From positions 1-45,482 of the forward strand of contig NZ_WMID02000040.1 of NCBI RefSeq assembly GCF_009711165.2: 45,482 nt of DNA. Reading direction: 5' to 3'. The notes under the pieces were generated by a model. That model did no database searches. It was not told where the DNA came from and saw nothing but the letters and a program-made list of their open reading frames with translations. Source of the stretch: Flavobacterium sp. MC2016-06 (GTDB taxonomy: Bacteria > Bacteroidota > Bacteroidia > Flavobacteriales > Flavobacteriaceae). Numbering within the stretch: position 1 is the stretch's first letter; the number at the start of each line of letters is the position of its first letter. A program made the translations under genes and the position numbers. Shown piece after piece: positions 34,232-43,154 of the stretch.

Positions 34232-35233
34232 TCACAATACATAATCTACGGTTTTTTTATAATGAATATAAAGACTATCATTCATAAGCAAAGAATCGTA
34301 TGATACAACTTTATGATTAAACAATTTTCCATATAACAATAATGAACTATTAAAACCAATTATTTCTAACATCGGATATTCAACCATTATTAATTCAAAA
34401 GGAACTGTAAATGGTAATTCTGTAATTGATAAATTGCGTTCTAAAAAATATTGTCTTATTGTATTTTTATTTTCTTCTGATTGTCCAGGATGAAATTTTA
34501 TGTAATTATTATACTTAGCCGTTTCAATTATCATTATCCTTACAGCACCTAAATAAACATCTTTAGATGCAAATTTTTGTTCAATAGCTGCTTCAAAGAT
34601 ATAAATAGGATTCGAAGCATCTAAAGAAAAACCAGTTTGGATATTTGGCCATTTAACAACATGTTTTTTTTCATTAAGACTAAAAAAGCTATTAAAAGAT
34701 ATTCCAAATAATTCTGTGGGCAAATTATAACGTTTTTTCAAAAATTCATGAAAAAAAGGACTATCTGAAAACCAATATCTCTTATAGGAATTAACTCCAA
34801 AACTATAGAGTCTTTTTAAAAATTCTCTCCATGTATTTTTTCTGATTCCAAGTGATGAAGAATAACAATTAAGTCCTTCTTCAACAAATCTAATCCCTTT
34901 ACAATACTTATTTGTAGCTAATACTTGGGGCAAAAAAACACCCACATGAGGTAAATAAGCTATATAATCTTCAGAAATTTCTTCAGCAATTAAATCATCA
35001 ACTTTCGTAACTAACTTATTAAGTTTCCAAAAATAAAATTCTTCTCCATTTTTCATAGAATCAGAAAAAATATCGGATAAATCTATTTCCTTATACGGAA
35101 TCTTTATACTTTTATTAGCGTAATTTCTGGTGTATAAAAAAATTACATCCTCAGGTTTTAATTTCAAATAATTAACAACTCCAAGTGCAGTAAGAAATAA
35201 AGTATGAGTGTGAGCGTAAAATAAGTACTTCAT
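34232..35233 (-). CDS. Sialyltransferase/polysialyltransferase-like protein
   Basis: 333 residues. The opening MKYLFYAHTHTLFLTALGVV, the KFHPGQSEENKNTIRQYF segment (compare K-x-HP of GT38/GT52 sialyltransferases) and GFNSSLLLYGKLFNH near the C-terminus fit the bacterial polysialyltransferase-like group (POST/GT52 type). Identity is too low to name it surely. Its place in a locus with a NeuA-like CMP-sugar synthetase supports a CMP-dependent transferase. Fifteen base pairs follow the upstream GT4. Confidence 0.5.
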   Translation of the reverse strand: MKYLFYAHTHTLFLTALGVVNYLKLKPEDVIFLYTRNYANKSIKIPYKEIDLSDIFSDSMKNGEEFYFWKLNKLVTKVDDLIAEEISEDYIAYLPHVGVFLPQVLATNKYCKGIRFVEEGLNCYSSSLGIRKNTWREFLKRLYSFGVNSYKRYWFSDSPFFHEFLKKRYNLPTELFGISFNSFFSLNEKKHVVKWPNIQTGFSLDASNPIYIFEAAIEQKFASKDVYLGAVRIMIIETAKYNNYIKFHPGQSEENKNTIRQYFLERNLSITELPFTVPFELIMVEYPMLEIIGFNSSLLLYGKLFNHKVVSYDSLLMNDSLYIHYKKTVDYVL

Positions 35234-35248
35234 TTTTGAATAATTAAA

Positions 35249-36349
35249 CTAAAACTTATTGAACATTTTGATATACTGATCTAAAATAACTTCATAAGAG
35301 TAAGTGTTGTTAACAAAAACATGTTGTTTATTAACTAGATCATTGTACTTATCAAAACCATTATTTATTGCTTTTATTAAGACATTAGCCAAATCTTCAA
35401 CGTCTGCTGTTTTAAAAACATAACCACTTATATTATCAACAACTTCATCAGTAAATCCAGGCTGATTAGATACTATAACTGGAACATTATAATTATATGC
35501 TATCTTTAGAGGACCGCTTTGGGTTACTATTGAGTAAGGCAAAACTAAAAAATGATTATAGGCAAATAATCTAGGAATCTCTTTATTTTCAATATGTCTT
35601 ATATCTAATTCAAAAACTTCTGGATAACGAATTTTTTGCTGATAAAAACTCCAATTATCGCACCCTCCTGCAATTACAATCTTAAAATTTTTATATCCTT
35701 TGTCACACACTAAACAAGCAGCTTCAATTAACAAGTCAATATTTTTTTTTGGTCTAATTCCTCCAAAAGTAAAAAAGGAAATAAAGTCATCTCTCTTTTC
35801 TATATCACTATCTCCAAAACTTTTCAAAGCGAGCGGAATCATGCAGATATCATTATCAGGATATTTCTTAGTGAAAATTTTTTCTTGAGATTTTGAAAAC
35901 AAATTGTTAATGTTAAACCATGAATAAGAAATCTTATATAAAGTTTTATATACCCATTGATGTTGAAAACCTTCATGAACTTCACCTTGGTGAGCTGTAA
36001 GAATTGTTTTTTTTCTTTTAAAAAATAACATAGCCATGACCGTAAAATAAGGCGTAGGAACATAATTTAAATAGATGACATCAGCTTTATTTTTTATTAG
36101 TTTAGAAAAAACTGTAAAATAAGTCCATAAATAACGTGGATCACGATATCTATATTTACAGAATTGATACGTAAAAGATAAACCTTTTAAATTTTCAAAA
36201 CGAATAAAGTCTTCTCGTTTAAATCGAGCGTCTTTTGATGGAATCATTACTATCCAATCAATATCAAATTCCTTTAATAATTTTGGTATAATTTCAATAT
36301 CACAATCAACAAAATAATCAGGTGTAATCCAGACGAGTTTTTTTTTCAT
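35249..36349 (-). CDS. GT4-like glycosyltransferase
   Basis: 366 residues, GT-B. MKKKLVWITPDYFVDCD, ILTAHQGEVHEGFQHQWVYK, then FFTFGGIRPKKNIDLLIEA, VIAGGCDNW and FLVLPYSIVTQSGPLKIAYN form a GT4 pattern. The nucleotide-site Glu is less obvious than in the GT4 at 31069. An (ATT)10 microsatellite lies upstream, between it and the GT2 stop. Confidence 0.87.
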   Translation of the reverse strand: MKKKLVWITPDYFVDCDIEIIPKLLKEFDIDWIVMIPSKDARFKREDFIRFENLKGLSFTYQFCKYRYRDPRYLWTYFTVFSKLIKNKADVIYLNYVPTPYFTVMAMLFFKRKKTILTAHQGEVHEGFQHQWVYKTLYKISYSWFNINNLFSKSQEKIFTKKYPDNDICMIPLALKSFGDSDIEKRDDFISFFTFGGIRPKKNIDLLIEAACLVCDKGYKNFKIVIAGGCDNWSFYQQKIRYPEVFELDIRHIENKEIPRLFAYNHFLVLPYSIVTQSGPLKIAYNYNVPVIVSNQPGFTDEVVDNISGYVFKTADVEDLANVLIKAINNGFDKYNDLVNKQHVFVNNTYSYEVILDQYIKMFNKF

Positions 36350-36413
36350 AAAATAAATTATTCCATATTTAAGCTATCAATTTTTATATAACTAAATAAA
36401 GACAATCAAATTA

Positions 36414-36443
36414 ATTATTATTATTATTATTATTATTATTATT
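36414..36443. repeat. (ATT)10 microsatellite forming tandem stops
   Basis: Ten perfect ATT units. On the minus strand they read as nine consecutive in-frame TAA codons closing the GT2 gene at 36439. The number of units can change without moving the reading frame. Confidence 0.95.
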
Positions 36444-37413
36444 TGTACTTTTTTGAAACAAAACGTAACTTCAAACCCTCTAAAAAAGCATAGAATAACT
36501 CTATAAAATGTAGACTATATTTTTTTCGCAATGGAAACCATTGAAAAATATCTAATATTTTACCATCTCTAATACCCAATGCTATTGTTCGAATTTTTTT
36601 CTTTTGGATATTCTTTAAAATTTCTACAGGTAAGTTATTCAAAAAAACAGTATCAATCTGATTAAGCTGAACACATTTACTGTTTTCAACAAATTGCACT
36701 AACCAATTATATTCTAACAAAATTGCATCCATCTTCAATTGTCTATTACCTGTGGTAGAGATATTCATGGTGTTTTCACGATAATAAAAAACTGGATTTT
36801 GTGTATGAGCAATACCTTTTTTACTCATTGCTATATAAGAAGAAATATCATCTGATGCCCAAGCAAGAGGTAATTTAAAAAATCCTCCATTATTCTTCAA
36901 TGCACTTGTTCTATAAACAAAATCAGAAATATATTGTTGACGAATATTTTTTATTCGATGATGCATATTCTCATAAACGGTCTCATATTCAGGCCATGAA
37001 ACGGTTAATCCTTTTGATTCACCAATATCATTTATTACGACACTCCTACAATGAAAAACATCCAAATCATCATACTTACTTATAAGTGTTAAAAATTCTT
37101 CTAAATAATTAGGTGCCATTTTATCATCATCTCCCATCATGACAAAAAATTCACCTGTTGCTTTATCTAAACATTTATTCCAATTATCAACAATATGTTC
37201 AGCACCAACATTTTTATCATTTTTAAAATAAAAGATACGTTCGTCAGAAAACTCTTTTACTATTTCATCTATAGGCTGAGGAGAACAATCATTTAAAATA
37301 ATTAACTCAAAATTTATAAAAGTCTGTTCTAAAATACTACTTATGCATTCTGCTAAAAACTTGCTTTTAAATGCCGGAATAGCAATGCTAAATTTTAGAT
37401 TTTGCCTGTTCAT
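36439..37413 (-). CDS. GT2 glycosyltransferase
   Basis: 324 residues from ATG 37413. The GT-A core starts KFSIAIPAFKSKFLAECI, with LNDCSPQPIDEI, a DDDK DxD motif in FFVMMGDDDKMAPNYL and LPLAWASDDISSYIAM. A TTG at 37425 is an upstream alternative but ATG is preferred. It overlaps the Wzy gene by 26 bp, so translational coupling is likely. Donor unknown. Confidence 0.9.
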   Translation of the reverse strand: MNRQNLKFSIAIPAFKSKFLAECISSILEQTFINFELIILNDCSPQPIDEIVKEFSDERIFYFKNDKNVGAEHIVDNWNKCLDKATGEFFVMMGDDDKMAPNYLEEFLTLISKYDDLDVFHCRSVVINDIGESKGLTVSWPEYETVYENMHHRIKNIRQQYISDFVYRTSALKNNGGFFKLPLAWASDDISSYIAMSKKGIAHTQNPVFYYRENTMNISTTGNRQLKMDAILLEYNWLVQFVENSKCVQLNQIDTVFLNNLPVEILKNIQKKKIRTIALGIRDGKILDIFQWFPLRKKYSLHFIELFYAFLEGLKLRFVSKKYK

Positions 37414-38623
37414 TTGCTTTATCAACTAAGTAAAAAATTATACAATAAAAAGGAATAACTGCTGCATTAGCATAATATTCTGAAAGAAGTAGCAACATTA
37501 AGGCGTAAACAAAAAACAAAATTAAATATCTCCTAGACTGTAATTTATAAGTATAGAAAATTCCTTTTAAATTAGACCATAAAACATTAGCTACATAAAA
37601 GACACCAAACTTACTATATCCCCCTATTATTCCAACATCACTTGAGAAAAATTTTAAATCGCTATTGATTGAATTCATCTCTTTTCCATAAAGCGACAAA
37701 TTTTGTGATTGTCCGTTTCCTATAAATCTTGAAAACCAATCATCTTTTGGCCAAAACTGATTCAAATAAAAATCGGCACTCAAAAATCGAATATAATCTT
37801 CACTTGATAATTGTTCATTTGACTTTTTGATCAAACTTCCAAATAATAGATCCATATTATATATTAAAAGTCCTCCCCCAATCAATAAAAAAAGAAGTGA
37901 AAAATGAAATGATGAACCCCTTACTAAAAATGCACATATTACCAGCCCAATTAAAATTCCAAATAAAAACTGCCTTGTGCCATAATAATAAAAACCTAAA
38001 AGACCAATTATTACATATAAAATCAATATTTTTTTTCTTGTTTTCAAAAAGTGATAAAAACTAAAAAAAACAAGAAACATACCATATTGTTGACCCGAAA
38101 TTCTGAATCTTAAAAGCCCTTCTCTAATAAAGGCGTCTATTGAATCCTCGCCTCCTGCTCCAGCGTCTATTCTAAATAAATAAAAAGGAAATGTAAACTG
38201 CTGAATGATGTTTATTAACGCCCATATCACCCCTATTTTAACCGTTAATTTAATAATCTTAGATTCGCTAATATCATAAGCGTGCAACAAAAAATAAAAA
38301 AGCCAAAAGAAAATTATTCTTAATTCTATTAAAGACCAATAAAACTCTTGCTTGTGGTAAAAATATGCACCAAAACTACTAATTAAAGGAATTAGTATAA
38401 AGTATTTAACATTCTTCCTAAATAATAGATCTTTTCGTTTTAGCTTAGACCATTTATTTGCAAGCAAAAATATGGTAATAAATACAATTGCAAATTCAAA
38501 AAAATCAAAAACACGATCAGGTATATATACAAAGGACCATAAACGAATACTACCAATCAAAATTGTAAAAACAATAAAATTGTAAACCCATTTACTTGTT
38601 ATTCTAGAATTACGGCTATACAT
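37388..38623 (-). CDS. wzy: Wzy-like O-antigen/capsule polymerase
   Basis: 411 residues, about ten hydrophobic segments and a larger periplasmic loop (about 255-310) between helices. Wzy sequences are hardly conserved; this call rests on topology, size, YYYGTRQFLFGILIGL, and position between Wzx and GT genes. It should join lipid-linked repeat units at the periplasmic face. The start ATG 38623 gives a cytoplasmic basic N-terminus (MYSRNSRITSKW). Confidence 0.78.
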   Translation of the reverse strand: MYSRNSRITSKWVYNFIVFTILIGSIRLWSFVYIPDRVFDFFEFAIVFITIFLLANKWSKLKRKDLLFRKNVKYFILIPLISSFGAYFYHKQEFYWSLIELRIIFFWLFYFLLHAYDISESKIIKLTVKIGVIWALINIIQQFTFPFYLFRIDAGAGGEDSIDAFIREGLLRFRISGQQYGMFLVFFSFYHFLKTRKKILILYVIIGLLGFYYYGTRQFLFGILIGLVICAFLVRGSSFHFSLLFLLIGGGLLIYNMDLLFGSLIKKSNEQLSSEDYIRFLSADFYLNQFWPKDDWFSRFIGNGQSQNLSLYGKEMNSINSDLKFFSSDVGIIGGYSKFGVFYVANVLWSNLKGIFYTYKLQSRRYLILFFVYALMLLLLSEYYANAAVIPFYCIIFYLVDKANEQAKSKI

Positions 38624-38733
38624 ATAGTACTATAATAAATATTCGCTTACTTCCCCAAACATTATTTACAAAACCTGAAAAAAAGAAAAATATTTTTTCC
38701 AAGTAAAAAATTGATTTAAAAGGACGGCGTTGC

Positions 38734-40251
38734 TTAATAAAATTTAAAAATGTTTTTGATAATATTTTTTTCTGTTTTATCCAAAATAAAAAAATAAGTC
38801 ATTAATAAAAATGTAGAAGCAAATAATATAGATTTAAACAAAATTCTTACAAAAACATTGAAGTTATTCAAGTTATTATCAAGATAAAGAATACTTAAAC
38901 AAAGTAAACCACTGATTAAAAATGCTGGGAAGAAAGATTTAATTAAAACTTTAAATCCGTTGATTTTCATTATTTTGGGTAGATAATAAAAATAGTTAAA
39001 CAGCAATTGAACTAAAATAAAACCACCAAAACCTAAAACTGTAGCTCCAACATCATATTTGTTTACAAAAAAGATTGTAAGTAAAACAGATGCTATTGCA
39101 GCAATTAAAGATGAATAAACTAACGCTTTAGTTTTTCCAATAGACAATACAATACTTGATATAGCATAATCATGCATATAAAACATTAATAATAAATTTA
39201 TTATCAACCATTTTGTTAAATACAAAAAATCTTTTCCTACAAAAAGAAATATCAAATCTCTCACATTTAAAATAAGTCCAAAAATTAATAACGATAAAAA
39301 AATTGTGATATACTTAGTTCCGCTAAAAACTAAGTTCGTTTTTTTATCTTCATCATTTAAAGCATGACCACGAGATGCTACAGGTAATAAAACTTGCAGA
39401 AATACTGAACCCATTGACCCAACCAGCATTATTATAGTTTGAAGTACTCTATAATCAGTCAAAACCGAAGTGCCTTTAGTGGAAAATGAAGCTAATAAAA
39501 TGGGACGTAAATTATCTCCTGAAAATTGAAAAATACCCATAGCAAATATTGCTAAGCTATATTTTTGTATTTCTTTAAAAACAGAATAATCCCATTTAGG
39601 TTTAAAAAGCATTCCAGTTAAATTTTCTATAGGAATGATTCTTAAGCGATAAATATTCATTGGTATCATTACTAAAGTTGACCAAACATAAAGAAGAAAA
39701 TAAGTCTTCAAGTCTAAATGAAAATATACGCCTATGAAAGCAGTTATTAAATTCAAAACACTACTAACAATTGTTGAATAATTCGTCCATTGAATTTCTC
39801 CATAAGAAATTAATAGTTGATTAATGACATAAGCTGCCCAATTAAACACTGCACTAAATGCTAATGTAAAAAGCATAGTTCTAAAAATTGGCTCTTGATC
39901 AAGTTCTAATTTAAAAAAATGTTTTCCGTACAACCCTAAAAATGATAAAATACAAGCATTTACTACACCAATACAGCCATAAAACACAATACTTGATCTT
40001 GCGGCACCTAAAATTTTCTCTTTTTCATCATTTGCAAACCATATAGAGAAATATCTAATTGCCCCAGTATTCATTCCCATATCCATTAAACGTAAATAAG
40101 CATTTAATGAGAAAGCAAGAGCAACTAAACCGTAATCTGATTTACCGTAAAAAGCAATCAGTAATGGTATGGTAAAGAACTTGGCAAAAGCATCAACTAA
40201 TTTAGCAATGATTCCAACTAAAGAGCTGATAAATATTTTATTAGATTTCAT
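38734..40251 (-). CDS. wzx: Wzx-like flippase (MATE/oligosaccharidyl-lipid family)
   Basis: 505 residues from ATG 40251, about 12-14 hydrophobic segments. SLVGIIAKLVDAFAKFFTIPLLIAF near the N-terminus and LRLMDMGMNTGAIRYFS are typical of PST/Wzx proteins. It should flip the lipid-linked unit to the periplasmic side. An upstream TTG at 40269 overlaps the HAD gene; ATG 40251 is preferred and lies 5 bp after the HAD stop. Confidence 0.9.
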   Translation of the reverse strand: MKSNKIFISSLVGIIAKLVDAFAKFFTIPLLIAFYGKSDYGLVALAFSLNAYLRLMDMGMNTGAIRYFSIWFANDEKEKILGAARSSIVFYGCIGVVNACILSFLGLYGKHFFKLELDQEPIFRTMLFTLAFSAVFNWAAYVINQLLISYGEIQWTNYSTIVSSVLNLITAFIGVYFHLDLKTYFLLYVWSTLVMIPMNIYRLRIIPIENLTGMLFKPKWDYSVFKEIQKYSLAIFAMGIFQFSGDNLRPILLASFSTKGTSVLTDYRVLQTIIMLVGSMGSVFLQVLLPVASRGHALNDEDKKTNLVFSGTKYITIFLSLLIFGLILNVRDLIFLFVGKDFLYLTKWLIINLLLMFYMHDYAISSIVLSIGKTKALVYSSLIAAIASVLLTIFFVNKYDVGATVLGFGGFILVQLLFNYFYYLPKIMKINGFKVLIKSFFPAFLISGLLCLSILYLDNNLNNFNVFVRILFKSILFASTFLLMTYFFILDKTEKNIIKNIFKFY

Positions 40252-40256
40252 TAATT

Positions 40257-40883
40257 TTAAAATTGGCAATTGATAAAGCTATCAATATAATTTGAAGTCA
40301 TTTTTTTTAAATCTTCATTGTTATATCCTGTAAAAGAAATCTCGTTGACATTGGCGGCCTCAAGATCGTTTATAGAGTCTCCAATTAATATTAATTCTTT
40401 TTTACTATATTTATTAACTTCAATTAATTGTCTGACCAATTCCTTTTTTGGTGTTGGAGAACCGTGAATAGAAATAAAATATTCCGATAATCCCAAAGTT
40501 TTACAGATATACCTTAATTCTTTCTGATCTGATCCAGAAACAATATGCATATTAAATTTATGGTGATTTCCAACAATAAAGTTCAAAGAATCTATAATCA
40601 ACAACTTAGAATCAAGTAGATTTTCAAGCATGACTTTTGAGAATTCTTCTGCCAATGTTTGAATTTCTAACTCTGTAATAGATTGTTTTCTTATTTGCTC
40701 AAAAAAATATCTAAATTTATGGTAGCGAGAAAGTCCACCATTATTTCTATGATATTCCATTAAAAGAGAAACTTGTTCATTTGGATAATCTTTCAAAACA
40801 ATTTCAAATCCTTTATCACGAACAGGCATAGAGTCCATTATTACACCATCAAAATCCCAAAGAATTGTTTTAAACTTATCCAT
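40257..40883 (-). CDS. HAD-family phosphatase of a sugar-activation set
   Basis: 208 residues. The catalytic motif is D10-F-D12-G-V in ILWDFDGVIMDSMP; MHIVSGSDQKE carries motif II Ser, a Lys lies in SPTPKKELVRQ, and LIGDSINDLEAA is motif IV. The long N-terminal cap is helical. It overlaps the NeuA-like gene by 8 bp. Context suggests it removes phosphate from a sugar-acid phosphate before CMP activation, as KdsC does for Kdo-8-phosphate. Confidence 0.85.
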   Translation of the reverse strand: MDKFKTILWDFDGVIMDSMPVRDKGFEIVLKDYPNEQVSLLMEYHRNNGGLSRYHKFRYFFEQIRKQSITELEIQTLAEEFSKVMLENLLDSKLLIIDSLNFIVGNHHKFNMHIVSGSDQKELRYICKTLGLSEYFISIHGSPTPKKELVRQLIEVNKYSKKELILIGDSINDLEAANVNEISFTGYNNEDLKKMTSNYIDSFINCQF

Positions 40884-41571
40884 TTAAATGCTTATAAATT
40901 AATTCCGCTAATTCAAAATCATCTTCCCAATCAACATCAAATGAGTTATATCCTGATTGCTCCATTAAATATGGTTTATTCCCAATTCTGTCTTGATTAT
41001 TAAAATAAATGTTTTTAGAAGCAATAAAAAAAGCACTATCTATTTCATACAAAGGCATTAAATCTTGTGTTCTAGGCCACTTAATATCTGTTAATCTATT
41101 GATTAAATCATTCTTTTCTTTTGACCATAAAAAATTTTGAAGTGTTTTTACACTCATTAAAGAATCATGTTCTTCATTGGTAATAGCTTCAAAATACGTT
41201 TTAATAGCCTTATCATAATCTTCAGCCTGAACAAAAGGCGAAGTAACATGTGTCCATAAAATATGAGACATATTACAAATTAAAGGTACATATTTCACTA
41301 AATCTATTAAATTTGTACTACTTAAGGCAAGATTCTCTGGACGCTCAATAATCTTTAATCTACTTTCTTTATTCGCTAATTTAGCTCCGTATTCTAATGA
41401 AGCATCATCATTTGAAGATAGTACTATTTCATGAATTAATTCCGTCTTTAAAAGCTGATTTAATTTAATTTCAAGTAATCCATTTTCAACATCACAAAAT
41501 TTTCTTGTATTTTTATTTACTACTCTTTCGCTTCCTTTTCTTGTAGGCAAAAAAACACTTACTCCTTCCAT
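40876..41571 (-). CDS. Acylneuraminate (CMP-sugar) cytidylyltransferase, NeuA-like
   Basis: 231 residues, NeuA/KdsB fold. The CTP-binding loop is FLPTRKGSERVVNKN (8-21). Further hallmarks are IVLSSNDDASLEYG, ERPENLALSSTN, HVTSPFVQAEDYDKAI, and the C-terminal GYNSFDVDWEDDFELAE (the DxDxxxDF block). It should form a CMP-activated 2-keto acid sugar. No neuB or neuC homologue lies in the window. Gap to the aldolase is 5 bp; it overlaps the HAD gene by 8 bp. Confidence 0.9.
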   Translation of the reverse strand: MEGVSVFLPTRKGSERVVNKNTRKFCDVENGLLEIKLNQLLKTELIHEIVLSSNDDASLEYGAKLANKESRLKIIERPENLALSSTNLIDLVKYVPLICNMSHILWTHVTSPFVQAEDYDKAIKTYFEAITNEEHDSLMSVKTLQNFLWSKEKNDLINRLTDIKWPRTQDLMPLYEIDSAFFIASKNIYFNNQDRIGNKPYLMEQSGYNSFDVDWEDDFELAELIYKHLNG

Positions 41572-41576
41572 ATCAA

Positions 41577-43109
41577 TTATTTATAAAGCTCAGAATAAAC
41601 AGATTCTTGCTGCAAACCTTTATATTTTGTAGGAGTAAAAGATTTTAAACTAATATTGTTTTTTGAAAAATTCTTAAACAAGTATTCATTCTCATTAAAC
41701 AATTCTAATTTATGCTGTGTTATTTCTCCATTGTATCCATCATAACCACAAAATATAAGTTCCTGAACTTTTATTTCTTTTGTTAATTGAAGAACTAATG
41801 CCGTAATTGAATTTTTATATTTATCTGTTACATTAATTTCCGAAAGCTGATATGAATTTAATTTAAAATTCTGAGGTATATAAGTACCCATTGTTCTAGG
41901 GTATGGTGGTAATATTGCAATCCTATTATTTGGCACAGAATTAAACACTTTTTCTAATCGATGTCCTTCATTACCTGCAAGACAATGAAATTGTTTATTA
42001 ATACAATCATTAAAATAACTCACATTTCTTGAACTTGAATGTATTAATACCACACCTGGATTTAATACTAAATAATTCTTAATCGCATCGATATGTTCTT
42101 TAATACTATCTCCTCCACCTATTATTAAAGCTTTATCAAAAATTTCATTAGAATTGTACTCATTTAATGTTTCATTATCTTTTAATCCTTTGGATTGATT
42201 ACTTAAAGCTCTAATAATACTATTGTATGAATAATATCTTTTTCCAACCCAGTCCATAACATCTTTTTGTGGTAAAGAATTTGCTCCAGAAACCATATAA
42301 GGTAAATTAGTACCCCATTCATATTCTTTTTGTAATTGAGTAAAGGCATCTGTAACCGACGAAAGTGCATTAAAATCAACTTCTAAATTATCACGATGAT
42401 TTAAAGCAGTTAATAAAAGTTCTGTTTTTAAATTACCAGCTCCTCTTCCCATACCTGTAATAGTAGCATCTACCATATCAGCTCCACACTCAATTGCTGT
42501 TAATGTATTAATAAGGGCTAGTTCTAAATTATTATGTCCATGAAAACCAATTTTAGTACTCATTTGTGAACGAACTAATGCATAAATTTCTTTTACATCT
42601 TCTGGATAAACACCACCATACGAATCTACCATGTAAAAATAATCTGCAACTCCATCTACATATTTCAGATTAGATAAAAAGTCTGGAAGGTTTTTCCATT
42701 TTGACATGTACATAACATTAAATCCTACTTCAAATCCCATTGATTTAACTTTTTTTGCCAAATCAATTGCTCTTAATAACTGGTCTGGATCGATTGCAAT
42801 TCTAACCATCGTAATTATTCCTAAACACGGCTTTAATAATTCTTCTACTATATCAAGTTTTATATTTTTTTCATCAAGAATGATAACTAGCTTTTTATTG
42901 GTTAAAGCTGCTATTTTTTTCAACACAAAATCTGGGCAATAAAAATATTCTCCATAATATCCCAAAAGTTTTGGACTTCTGTATCCAACTTCTAGATATT
43001 CGATTGGCAAATCATTTAGAGATGTTAAATAATTATCAACTAAATGCTGGTTAAAATCCCAATTGGTATAATATCCCCCGTCTCGTAATGTACAATCCAA
43101 TATTTTCAT
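41577..43109 (-). CDS. DRE-TIM (HMGL-like) aldolase fused to a Rossmann-like domain
   Basis: 510 residues. The TIM-barrel half (1 to about 285) begins ILDCTLRDGGYYTN with catalytic R9 and metal ligand D10. The H190-x-H192 metal pair lies in GFHGHNNLEL, and the cap motif is TGMGRGAGN. DCTLRDGGY and lack of an acetyl-CoA region point to the pyruvate/HOA-type aldolase branch. From about 320 a second domain begins ALIIGGGDSIKEHIDAIK, like the DUF115/MptE-type nucleotide-binding family, and runs to the end. Context suggests it makes a 2-keto acid sugar for the NeuA-like enzyme; the substrate is not known. Confidence 0.85.
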   Translation of the reverse strand: MKILDCTLRDGGYYTNWDFNQHLVDNYLTSLNDLPIEYLEVGYRSPKLLGYYGEYFYCPDFVLKKIAALTNKKLVIILDEKNIKLDIVEELLKPCLGIITMVRIAIDPDQLLRAIDLAKKVKSMGFEVGFNVMYMSKWKNLPDFLSNLKYVDGVADYFYMVDSYGGVYPEDVKEIYALVRSQMSTKIGFHGHNNLELALINTLTAIECGADMVDATITGMGRGAGNLKTELLLTALNHRDNLEVDFNALSSVTDAFTQLQKEYEWGTNLPYMVSGANSLPQKDVMDWVGKRYYSYNSIIRALSNQSKGLKDNETLNEYNSNEIFDKALIIGGGDSIKEHIDAIKNYLVLNPGVVLIHSSSRNVSYFNDCINKQFHCLAGNEGHRLEKVFNSVPNNRIAILPPYPRTMGTYIPQNFKLNSYQLSEINVTDKYKNSITALVLQLTKEIKVQELIFCGYDGYNGEITQHKLELFNENEYLFKNFSKNNISLKSFTPTKYKGLQQESVYSELYK

Positions 43110-43154
43110 ATCTATATTTTATTTCAATAATTTAGGTAATTATTTCTAAATTAA

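Noticed and set aside
40257..43109. Ordinary sialic acid (Neu5Ac) pathway
   Set aside because: NeuA-like is present but NeuB and NeuC are not in the window, and the aldolase is of another superfamily. The product cannot be called sialic acid.
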